Origin: a bacterium
GTDB taxonomy: Bacteria > Oederibacteriota > PGYV01 > DSBP01
Reading direction: 5' to 3'
Assembly (NCBI GenBank): GCA_011049465.1
Contig: DSBP01000316.1
Coordinates: 1-17,402 of the forward strand
Length of the DNA stretch: 17,402 nucleotides
Part shown: one piece after another, positions 7,023 through 13,182 of the stretch
Layout: each line of letters starts with the position of its first letter
Numbering within the stretch: position 1 is the first letter of the stretch
Program-made: the position numbers and the translations under genes
Notes under the pieces: model-generated
What the model saw: only the letters and a program-made list of their open reading frames with translations
Database searches by the model: none
Told to the model about the DNA's origin: nothing

Positions 7023-8171
7023 TCAGCCTTCTATATTTATGCGGCTGAATTTTTTCATGCCGTCAAGGCCGCCCTTGACGAAATTCCATTTTGCCATGTA
7101 GTGTATCCACATATATTTAAGCAGCTTCGAAGGCGGCTTCATGGTAAATACCGGAAGGAAAAACTTCAATCCGAAAATCAGAACAAGCCCGAGAAGGATT
7201 ATGATTGGCGCAATCCCCCCTATTACGGCCGCTAAACCGCCTATGATAAACGTCACCCCGAATACCGCCGCGAAAACAAGGGCGAAAAGGTTCATGAGCA
7301 TGAAATCACTTATATAGATAATCCCGGGCTTAAACCACGGGATGGCAAAGCTGAAGTTTCCAAAAGCACTGAAATAAAACTCAAGTACATTTTTTGCGTG
7401 CATTTTAAGCAAAAGCGGGTGCCCGAACCCGTAGCCGTAAAGCTGCTTGAAAAACTGCTGCGGCGTGGCCCTGTGCATATGGTCCACTATTGCAGCGGGC
7501 TGAAAATAGAGCTTAAAACCCTTCTTCAAAACCCTAAGGTTAAAATCAACATCCTCTCCTGTGGGCTCGTGCCAGAACTCATTGCCTATTGCCTCAGCGG
7601 CTTTTTTCGACACAGCCGCGTTTGCAGTCGCGAAGAACGGACAGGTCTGCGAGCCGTTTATCTCGCTCGGCAGGTCTTTTTTTATCGAAGGATAATATCC
7701 GCCCTTTTTCATCCCCACCCTGTCTCCTATGGTAAGAAAACCGGCCTGCTCGCAGTAAGCCTCTGTATCATTTTCAGCATCGGTCCTCAAAGTGTATATC
7801 TCGCCTCCGACCATGCCGACCTCAGGGTCTTTAAGAAAAGGCTCAACCAGTTTTTCTATCCAGTCCTTGTGCGGAGCGCAGTCGCCGTCAGTAAAGAGAA
7901 TGTACTCTCCTTTTACCACCTTTAACGCGGCGTTTCTGGCATGTCCGGGGGATTTTGAGTCAGGAACCTCCACCAGTTTTATAAAATCGTACTTTTCCTG
8001 CCATTTTTTTATGATATCGCGCGTCTTGTCCGTTGACCCGCCGTCAGCAAGGACAATTTCCAGCTTGTCTCTCGGATAGTCCACATTCAGAATATACTCC
8101 ATTGTAGTGTCTATCGTCCTCTCCGCGTTTCTGACCGGCGAGATAATGCTTACAAAAGGTTTTTCCGCCAT
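7023..8171 (-). CDS. Family 2 glycosyltransferase with C-terminal membrane segments
   Basis: 382 residues from the chosen ATG. The N-terminal GT-A domain (about 5-260) shows SIISPVRNAERTI, nucleotide-binding DGGSTD (43-48), the metal-binding TDGD with D95/D97, and GEDVD (205-209), the acceptor/base region of processive-type GT2 enzymes. The stretch FFKQLYGYGFGHP stands where these enzymes have a Q/R-x-x-(R/Y)-x motif. Residues about 290-350 contain two to three hydrophobic helices, then a short basic tail. Such proteins use nucleotide sugars at the cytoplasmic face of the inner membrane to make surface polysaccharide; the sugar is not predictable. ATG at 8171 was preferred to a TTG at 8180 because AAGGAGG lies 10 nt before the ATG but touches the TTG. 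It is probably a single-gene transcript, with its own promoter and a strong terminator. Confidence 0.9.
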   Translation of the reverse strand: MAEKPFVSIISPVRNAERTIDTTMEYILNVDYPRDKLEIVLADGGSTDKTRDIIKKWQEKYDFIKLVEVPDSKSPGHARNAALKVVKGEYILFTDGDCAPHKDWIEKLVEPFLKDPEVGMVGGEIYTLRTDAENDTEAYCEQAGFLTIGDRVGMKKGGYYPSIKKDLPSEINGSQTCPFFATANAAVSKKAAEAIGNEFWHEPTGEDVDFNLRVLKKGFKLYFQPAAIVDHMHRATPQQFFKQLYGYGFGHPLLLKMHAKNVLEFYFSAFGNFSFAIPWFKPGIIYISDFMLMNLFALVFAAVFGVTFIIGGLAAVIGGIAPIIILLGLVLIFGLKFFLPVFTMKPPSKLLKYMWIHYMAKWNFVKGGLDGMKKFSRINIEG

Positions 8172-8207
8172 CTCCTGCAATCCTCCTTAAAGGGGCTTTT
8201 CGTGGGT

Positions 8208-8221
8208 AAAACAGCTGTTTT
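8208..8221. promoter_or_regulatory. Perfect 14-bp palindrome in the leader of the GT2 gene
   Basis: AAAACAGCTGTTTT is perfectly self-complementary and lies about 40 bp upstream of the GT2 ATG and about 45 bp downstream of the predicted -10 box. It could be an operator for a dimeric regulator or an RNA hairpin (AAAAC/GTTTT stem with AGCT loop). Its function is conjecture. Confidence 0.3.
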
Positions 8222-8263
8222 TAAATGAAAAACCTCTGTTTCCCGTTTTACAGCACGGGCAAA

Positions 8264-8291
8264 ATTATATCAATTATAAAAAAAATGTAAA
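8264..8291 (-). promoter_or_regulatory. Predicted sigma70-type promoter for the GT2 glycosyltransferase
   Basis: On the minus strand, TTTACA (8291-8286) is followed after 16 bp by TATAAT (8269-8264). That is a 5/6 match to the -35 consensus and a perfect -10. The predicted start near 8257 gives a leader of roughly 85 nt before the ATG. A second TATAAT at 8278-8273 overlaps the spacer and is not well placed against a -35. This is the best promoter-like sequence I found in the window and it lies in the largest non-coding gap. Confidence 0.6.
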
Positions 8292-8347
8292 GCCTTTTTT
8301 TCCACGCCCCCGCCCTGCCCTGCGATGGTTGCACGTTACGGCAACAC

Positions 8348-8428
8348 TTGTTTAGCATCCGGCAAAAACCGGTTCGTTTTTTTTTGTCGTCCACTTGCAA
8401 ATTGCAAATTCAAAATTGTAAATTGCCT
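8348..8428. repeat. 81-bp direct repeat, copy 1
   Basis: This stretch matches 8676-8756 at 75 of 81 positions with no gap. It runs from TTGTTTAGCA through a GTCGTCCACTTG core to four tandem heptamers of the form NAAATT(G/C) (8398-8425) and ends TTGCCT. Similarity continues upstream at GCGATGGTTG (8322-8331), but copy 1 carries a 19-nt insertion (8332-8350) relative to copy 2. Part of the 81 bp is nearly palindromic and AT-rich. Confidence 0.9.
8398..8425. repeat. Tandem heptamer array in repeat copy 1
   Basis: Four contiguous 7-bp units are visible: CAAATTG, CAAATTC, AAAATTG, TAAATTG. The array is also close to self-complementary, so it could form a weak hairpin. Confidence 0.8.
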
Positions 8429-8440
8429 CACTCGAGGTGG

Positions 8441-8467
8441 GCCGGGGCAGGCAGCGGAGAAATTTCG
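8441..8467. repeat. Left arm of imperfect inverted repeat
   Basis: This 27-nt arm is the reverse complement of 8623-8648 with about 23 matching positions and one 1-nt gap. Its inner end reads GCGGAGAAATTTCG, against CGAAATTTTCCGC in the other arm. The two arms lie 155 bp apart and together resemble terminal inverted repeats or a long-range RNA stem. Confidence 0.65.
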
Positions 8468-8483
8468 CCGATTTACATCGGCG
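8466..8483. repeat. Small perfect hairpin in the spacer
   Basis: CGCCGAT (8466-8472) and ATCGGCG (8477-8483) are perfect complements around a TTAC loop. No T-run follows on either strand, so it is not an obvious terminator. Confidence 0.6.
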
Positions 8484-8622
8484 GTGAGCCCGTTCATCCG
8501 GTGACTCGCGAATACACGCGATTAGGCTCTCGCGGGTTTTAGGGCGGTTTGAATGCTGCTGTGCTTTGATGTTTGGGATGGCGTTGAATAGCGCACGACA
8601 CAGACGCGCCCTGAGTTCTCGA

Positions 8623-8648
8623 CGAAATTTTCCGCTACCAGCCCCGTC
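8623..8648. repeat. Right arm of imperfect inverted repeat
   Basis: Partner of 8441-8467, reading CGAAATTTTCCGCTACCAGC and onward to CCCGTC. Weak complementarity appears to extend a few bases further out (CACT near 8430 against AGTG near 8656). Confidence 0.65.
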
Positions 8649-8675
8649 CTGCATCAGTGGGTGTTAAGGCGATGG

Positions 8676-8756
8676 TTGTTTAGCAACCGGCAAAAAACGG
8701 CTCGTTTCTTTTTGTCGTCCACTTGTAAATTGCAAATTCCAAATTGTAAATTGCCT
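8676..8756. repeat. 81-bp direct repeat, copy 2
   Basis: Second copy of the element at 8348-8428, with six substitutions. It starts 26 bp beyond the stop codon of the OmpA-domain gene. At its outer edge GGTTG-TTTAG-CAACC (8674-8688) forms a perfect small hairpin, which copy 1 has lost by substitution. On the minus strand AAACG-AGC-CGTTTTTT is a weak terminator-like structure that might end the upstream gene. Confidence 0.9.
8726..8753. repeat. Tandem heptamer array in repeat copy 2
   Basis: Four contiguous units: TAAATTG, CAAATTC, CAAATTG, TAAATTG. The unit order and phase are the same as in copy 1, with one base changed in each of two units. Confidence 0.8.
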
Positions 8757-8781
8757 TCCCTCTGCCCTCAACTGCCGCGAT

Positions 8782-10713
8782 TCACTCATACACCGTGCTT
8801 TTAATCAAAACCTCCACCCGCCTGTTCTTCCCCCTGCTTTTTTCGCCGCTTCCCATTGACGCAGGCAGCGAGTCCCCCAGCCCTTCGGCTGTTATCTTCC
8901 TGTTTTTAATGCCCAGGAGGTTTATCATGTAAAACCTGACCGCCTCTGCCCTTGCCTTTGAGAGCGCCTCCCTTGTTTTATAAACACCCGGGCTCTCATG
9001 CCCGTCAGTATGCCCCGTAATATAAATTTCACAGTCCTTGTTCCTCAAAATAACGGGTTTAATATCCTTAAGCACGCGGTAAGCGTCTGATTTAACAGAT
9101 GTCTCTCCGGGGTTAAAGAGCGCGTCAGAAGAATAGGTGAGCCTTATCTCCCTCAAAAGAATAACCTGCGCCCTTGGCGCTGTACGCGAGACATTCCCGA
9201 GAGTGTCGCCTGCTTCAATCATATAATAATAGAGGTTTCCTGTCTCGACAAAACTGCCGTCATTTCCCCTTCCGTCCCATACATATACCGCAGGCGGCTC
9301 TCCTTTTCCCTCTGCCGTATAAAACTCTTTTCCGCTGCTGCCGGTTACAATGAACTTCCACCCGCTTATGCCGGTTTTGTCATATGCGGATATTGAAAAG
9401 ACCGAGGGTATGAGAAGCGCCCCCCTCTCTCCGGGCCTTAAGAACTGCGGTTCAGCCGATAAATACAACGACGGGCCCGTACTGTCAACCTCAACCCTTG
9501 CCGGTGGAGATTTTGATTTTTCGCCGGTTATGTAAAGAGCCTCAACTGTTATGTCATAATACCCGTCCTCAACAGCCCCGTCTTCCCGCCTGCCGTCCCA
9601 ACGCGCCACAGGCGTGTTGACAGACTCCATATCGGCCTCATGCACCGTATATCCTGACTCCACAGAGGTTATTTTATACTTCAACCCTGTTATTTTGTCC
9701 TCATCCCTCAATCCCGCGCTTATGCCGGCGGCGCAGGGGTTGCAGCCTTTCGCCGCAGAGAACAATTCAGGGTTTGCCTTAACCGTAACAGGCGGCGTCC
9801 ACCAGCTTAAAAGAAAGGAAACCATGTGCGTGCTTCCAAGGTTCTCATAGGGTTCAAACGCGTAATGCAGCTCCATATTTTTATACTTAAAACCAAACCC
9901 GGCTGTCGGATGCAGGTATTCCCCTATTTTGAGTCCGGCCGCGACAGAGACGGCCTTAAAGAACCAGGCGTTTACGCCCATTCTGAACAACGCTATATTG
10001 TCAGGGTCATAAGACACAGCGGCGGCTATCAGGGTTTTAACGCCGCCGACATAAAACTCGTCCGATAATCCCGCGTTCAGTTTCAGCGGCGGATTGAGCC
10101 CTCCCTTATAATTGACAAACCCCGGCCCTGTGCTTGAGGCTATAGCTCCCATTTTCAGTATATGAAGCCCGGCGGGAAACTTTGCCATTAATCCTATGTC
10201 AAACCCGGTTGCCTGGTTTACAACCTCACCGGCGTACTCCGAAGAGAGCTTAATTGTAACTCCGGCGGAAAAATCCTTTGTAATTTTAACCGCTCCGCCC
10301 AGCGTAATCGTATAATTGCCCATCTCCCTTACGCTGTCGGGATACGCCTCCCAGTCAATAAGCCCGGCGTGCGGCGTTCCTGAGGGCCGCTCAAGGCTGA
10401 ACCAGGAAAAACCTATTCCTATTTTTCCCCAGTCAAGCAGCGGGTCGGGATTAATAAGCGCGAAATGCCCGTACTGAATATTGTCGAGCCAGAACACATA
10501 GGAAATCTGTGATTCAAAGCCAAGCGTGTAGAGCATGCCCGCGGGATTATAGAAAAGCCCATAGCTTCCCTCGGATACGGAATAAAAAGCGCCCGACATT
10601 GCCGCTCCCCGCGCAAATACCGGAATATTGAGAATATTGGCGCCGTTTATAACCGCGGGCATCACCGTAATAATAAGCGCAACAGCCGCGCGCCTGAAAA
10701 AAGACGTCCTCAA
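8782..10713 (-). CDS. Outer-membrane PorV-like barrel fused to FlgD-like Ig repeats and OmpA domain
   Basis: 643-residue secreted protein with a signal peptide at about 1-24. Residues about 28-305 look like a PorV/PorQ/UPF0164-type outer-membrane beta-barrel. The opening RGAAMSGAFYSVSEGSYGLF and NPAG are the family hallmark, followed by alternating amphipathic strands that end at SFLLSWW. Residues about 340-410 and 415-515 resemble FlgD-type Ig domains, each with a WDGR(R/G)-x-DG motif (372-379, 489-496). Residues 523-640 are an OmpA C-terminal peptidoglycan-binding domain with TGHTD (D570), LSKARAEAV (R588) and NRRVEV (630-635). The TTG start at 10713 gives a good signal peptide and has a G-rich ribosome-site-like stretch about 7 nt upstream; no in-frame ATG precedes it. 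It lies 45 bp after the cyclophilin gene, so is probably in the same operon. Suggested role: tethering the outer membrane to the cell wall while presenting Ig domains. Confidence 0.85.
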   Translation of the reverse strand: MRTSFFRRAAVALIITVMPAVINGANILNIPVFARGAAMSGAFYSVSEGSYGLFYNPAGMLYTLGFESQISYVFWLDNIQYGHFALINPDPLLDWGKIGIGFSWFSLERPSGTPHAGLIDWEAYPDSVREMGNYTITLGGAVKITKDFSAGVTIKLSSEYAGEVVNQATGFDIGLMAKFPAGLHILKMGAIASSTGPGFVNYKGGLNPPLKLNAGLSDEFYVGGVKTLIAAAVSYDPDNIALFRMGVNAWFFKAVSVAAGLKIGEYLHPTAGFGFKYKNMELHYAFEPYENLGSTHMVSFLLSWWTPPVTVKANPELFSAAKGCNPCAAGISAGLRDEDKITGLKYKITSVESGYTVHEADMESVNTPVARWDGRREDGAVEDGYYDITVEALYITGEKSKSPPARVEVDSTGPSLYLSAEPQFLRPGERGALLIPSVFSISAYDKTGISGWKFIVTGSSGKEFYTAEGKGEPPAVYVWDGRGNDGSFVETGNLYYYMIEAGDTLGNVSRTAPRAQVILLREIRLTYSSDALFNPGETSVKSDAYRVLKDIKPVILRNKDCEIYITGHTDGHESPGVYKTREALSKARAEAVRFYMINLLGIKNRKITAEGLGDSLPASMGSGEKSRGKNRRVEVLIKSTVYE

Positions 10714-10758
10714 ACCTTCACCCCCGCGGCAAAACCGTATTAAACCCGCTTTTTTCTC

Positions 10759-11283
10759 CTACTTTTTTTCCAGATACACCCGCGTCATTTTATCCCCTGC
10801 GCGTATGGCATCAACCACATCAAGCCCTTCAATAACCTGCCCGAATACCGTGTAATTTCTGTCAAGAAACGGCGCGGGAGCCAGACATATATAAAACTGG
10901 CTTCCGGCGCTGTCCGGGTCAGCAGAACGCGCCATGGCCACGGTCCCTTTAATGTGCGGATTGGCGTTAAACTCAGCCTTTATGTTATAACCCGGCCCGC
11001 CTGTTCCGTTGCCATTAGGGCAGCCTCCCTGAATGACAAACCCCGGCTCATACCTGTGAAACGTAAGGCCGTCATAAAAATTTTTCTCAGCAAGCTTGAT
11101 AAAATTCTCTGACGTCTTGGGCGCGTCATTACCGAAAAACTCAAATTTAATAACACCCTTTTCCGTCTCAATAACCGCAGTAACATTCTTCGTATCCACA
11201 ACTGCCTCCTTTGCATTGCACGAGATAATGAACAACGCGGCGAAACAAACAACAAACAGGGATAAAACAATCCTTTTAGCCAT
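10759..11283 (-). CDS. Cyclophilin-type peptidyl-prolyl isomerase, lipoprotein
   Basis: 174-residue enzyme that accelerates cis-trans isomerisation at prolyl bonds. The N-terminus carries a lipoprotein signal with lipobox IISC (19-22), so it should act in the periplasm from a membrane anchor. The cyclophilin domain spans about 33-172. It contains the catalytic FHR (F75-H76-R77, R77 equal to R55 of human CypA), FVIQGG (Q85) and AGSQFYI (Q109, F110), plus FLDRNYTVFGQV at the end of the active-site groove. A strong AGGAGGAGG precedes the ATG by a few bases. It overlaps the upstream membrane protein gene by 8 bp. Its place before a large barrel/Ig/OmpA protein suggests help in folding exported proteins, but this is inference. 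Confidence 0.93.
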   Translation of the reverse strand: MAKRIVLSLFVVCFAALFIISCNAKEAVVDTKNVTAVIETEKGVIKFEFFGNDAPKTSENFIKLAEKNFYDGLTFHRYEPGFVIQGGCPNGNGTGGPGYNIKAEFNANPHIKGTVAMARSADPDSAGSQFYICLAPAPFLDRNYTVFGQVIEGLDVVDAIRAGDKMTRVYLEKK

Positions 11284-12328
11284 TTTCTTCCTCCTCCTTT
11301 GCCTTAATAAGTTTTTTAAAACTCAATCCCTCGATAACCATGAAAACCAGCCCCAAAACTATAATGGGCAGGAGTATCATGGCGTGAATTGCCACCACAT
11401 ATGCCGTAGCCTGCTCTTTTGTAAAGGCAAAAAGCAGCATAACGCCCACGCCAAAAAACTCAAAAGGCCCCACGCCGCCCGATGTAGACGGCGCCATTAT
11501 GGCAAAATTTGATACTGCCATGATAAGCACTACAACAAGAAAACTTATCTTAATACCCATTGCCATTGCCATCATATAATAGGTGCAGGCCTCAACGGTC
11601 CACGCGGTAAAAGAGAGTAAAAATACAGTAATCAGGTCTTTTTTGTCGCGTAAAACCCCGAACCCCTCGATGAAAGTATCTATCAGCCCGCTGAATAAAT
11701 CCCCGAATTTTTTGGGAAAAAACGCCACAACACGGTGAAGAAAATTCACGGTCGGCTCTTTTTTAAACACCAGAAAAACAATCGTAATAAAAACAGCCGC
11801 GAACACCGCGCTTCCGCCAACGGCAAATACCATAACAGCGTCCTTTATGCCGAGCGTCCTGCCAAACAGCTCAAACGACATAAACTCCTGCGACTGGTTT
11901 GCCACAAACGTAAAAGCAAGATACCCGAGAATAAAATAAAAAATCATTATCAGCCCGTCAAATACACGCTCAATGACAATGGTCGCGAAGGTCGAGGACT
12001 TGGATATTCCCTTTTTCGCGCCTGTTATGTACGCCCTTATAAACTCCCCTGCCCTCGCGGGCAGTATGTTGTTGAACATAAACCCCATTACAAGGTAGGG
12101 AAAAAGCTCGCGCGCCTTAAACGGCTTAATGTGCTTGAGCAGGACGCGCCACCTGGCCGCCCTGATATAATAACCGCCTATGTAAACAGCCACGGCCAGC
12201 GCCAGCAGTCCCGGGTTTATGTTTGTCAGTATGGCTGCCAGTTCCCCGAAATCTATGCCGCGAAAGACAAAATACAGGCACACCAATGTTACTGCGATGC
12301 CCAGCCAGAAACGCTTTTTTCTTATCAT
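11276..12328 (-). CDS. UPF0104/AglD-type membrane protein (lysylphosphatidylglycerol synthase TM-like)
   Basis: 350-residue inner-membrane protein with about eight hydrophobic helices. Family motifs are visible: YYIRAARW (53-60), NNILPARAGEFIRAY (86-100) and IVIERVFDG (116-124), and late PSTSGGVGPFEFFGV. This matches the UPF0104 family related to the membrane domain of MprF and to archaeal AglD. It lacks the soluble aminoacyl-transferase domain of MprF, so lysyl-phosphatidylglycerol synthesis is unlikely. Members beside GT2 and GT-C genes have been proposed to move lipid-linked sugars or to act in glycan transfer, without settled proof. The ATG overlaps the DPM1-like stop as ATGA, so a functional link with that enzyme is probable: one makes a polyprenyl-phosphate sugar and the other may flip or use it. 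Confidence 0.85.
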   Translation of the reverse strand: MIRKKRFWLGIAVTLVCLYFVFRGIDFGELAAILTNINPGLLALAVAVYIGGYYIRAARWRVLLKHIKPFKARELFPYLVMGFMFNNILPARAGEFIRAYITGAKKGISKSSTFATIVIERVFDGLIMIFYFILGYLAFTFVANQSQEFMSFELFGRTLGIKDAVMVFAVGGSAVFAAVFITIVFLVFKKEPTVNFLHRVVAFFPKKFGDLFSGLIDTFIEGFGVLRDKKDLITVFLLSFTAWTVEACTYYMMAMAMGIKISFLVVVLIMAVSNFAIMAPSTSGGVGPFEFFGVGVMLLFAFTKEQATAYVVAIHAMILLPIIVLGLVFMVIEGLSFKKLIKAKEEEENG

Positions 12329-13182
12329 TTTTTTGCCGCCTTCTTTTTTATCCGCCTGCCGGACGGTTTCAGCTCTTTTATCCTCGCAGCCTGTTCCGGG
12401 GAGAGCACATCCGCGAGCTGTTTTGAGAACACGGCGTCCTTTTTTATCCCCGCCCGGTGAAGAAAAAATCTGCCCATCACGCCGAGCGTCGCGAGCCCGT
12501 AAACCGAACTACGCAGGAAATTAATCGATGAGGCCTCTTTGAAATACCTTGTAGGCACCGGCACCTCTGATGTATGGAACCCCTTTGCCTCAACCTGGGC
12601 TATCACCTGCGTGTCAAAGACAAAATCATCGGAATTAAGCATAAACGGCAGCGCGAGCAGGCACTTCCTGCTGTATGCCCTGAAACCCGTGTGCAATTCC
12701 GAATAGTGTTTTCCCATAATGAAATTTTCAAACATTGTAAGCATCTTGTTTGATATGTATTTATAAAGAGGCATGCCGCCCTTAAGGGCGCCGTGGCCGA
12801 GCATCCTCGATCCAAGCACAAAATCAGCGTGCCCCTCAATAATGGGAGATATCATCTCGGGAACAAGCCTCGAGTCATACTGATAATCAGGGTGAAGCAT
12901 GACTATTATGTCAGCTCCGTCAGCGAGCGCCTCCATGTAACATGTCTTCTGGTTCGCGCCATACCCGCAGTTTTTCATATGAACTATGGTTTTTAACCCC
13001 AGCCTTCCGGCAATTTCAACTGTCCTGTCACTGCTGCCGTCGTCAACAAGTATTACCCTGTCAACGATGTGCTTCGGCAGGTCCTTATATGTTTTTTCAA
13101 GGGTAAGCTCCGCGTTATAAGCCGGCATTACCACAATCACCCTCGGTTTTTTTTCCTTCCTTTTACGGGAAAAGGGCTTCAC
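12325..13182 (-). CDS. DPM1-like GT2 polyprenyl-phosphate glycosyltransferase
   Basis: 285 residues from the chosen start. Residues about 14-230 form a GT-A fold close to dolichyl-phosphate mannose synthase (DPM1/DPMS-like): VVMPAYNAELTL, LVDDGSSDRT (DDGSSD at 47-52), NCGYGANQKTCYMEAL, the metal site as HPDYQYD (97-103), LGSRMLG, and TGFRAYSR. No transmembrane pair follows, only a basic C-terminus, so it is peripheral to the inner membrane. Expected reaction: transfer of a sugar from a nucleotide donor to polyprenyl phosphate on the cytoplasmic side. A TTG at 13191 abuts the AGGAGG and is unlikely; the GTG at 13182 stands 9 nt after it. It overlaps the PA14 glycosyltransferase gene by 20 bp and the next gene by 4 bp. 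The product probably feeds the GT-C enzyme next to it. Confidence 0.9.
   Translation of the reverse strand: MKPFSRKRKEKKPRVIVVMPAYNAELTLEKTYKDLPKHIVDRVILVDDGSSDRTVEIAGRLGLKTIVHMKNCGYGANQKTCYMEALADGADIIVMLHPDYQYDSRLVPEMISPIIEGHADFVLGSRMLGHGALKGGMPLYKYISNKMLTMFENFIMGKHYSELHTGFRAYSRKCLLALPFMLNSDDFVFDTQVIAQVEAKGFHTSEVPVPTRYFKEASSINFLRSSVYGLATLGVMGRFFLHRAGIKKDAVFSKQLADVLSPEQAARIKELKPSGRRIKKKAAKK

Larger units (their letters stand above)
8429..8675. other. GC-richer spacer between the direct repeats, no credible gene
   Basis: Open frames here (100 codons minus, 64 codons plus) run into the repeats and show no family motif or ribosome site, so I do not call a gene. The segment is bounded by imperfect inverted repeats (8441-8467 and 8623-8648) and holds a small perfect hairpin at 8466-8483. 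It could be a small non-autonomous mobile element or a structured RNA. No transposase, tRNA or known riboswitch motif was recognised. Confidence 0.5.

Noticed and set aside
8352..8654. 100-codon open frame on the minus strand (and 64 codons on plus at 8348-8542) in the repeat region
   Set aside because: Both run through the 81-bp repeat and heptamers, have low-complexity or Arg-rich content, no ribosome site and no family motif; they are best explained by chance in repeat DNA.
8691..8715. Possible intrinsic terminator after the OmpA-domain gene (AAACG-AGC-CGTTTTTT on the minus strand)
   Set aside because: The stem is only 5 bp with a 3-nt loop, and it belongs to the repeat rather than being gene-specific. 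Mentioned with the repeat but not called as a terminator.
8348..8756. CRISPR-like repeat-spacer arrangement
   Set aside because: There are only two copies, 81 bp long and 247 bp apart, with no cas genes; the dimensions do not fit a CRISPR array.
11276..12328. Annotation as lysylphosphatidylglycerol synthase (MprF)
   Set aside because: Only the membrane domain type is present; the soluble aminoacyl-tRNA-using domain of MprF is missing, so the enzymatic name would mislead.
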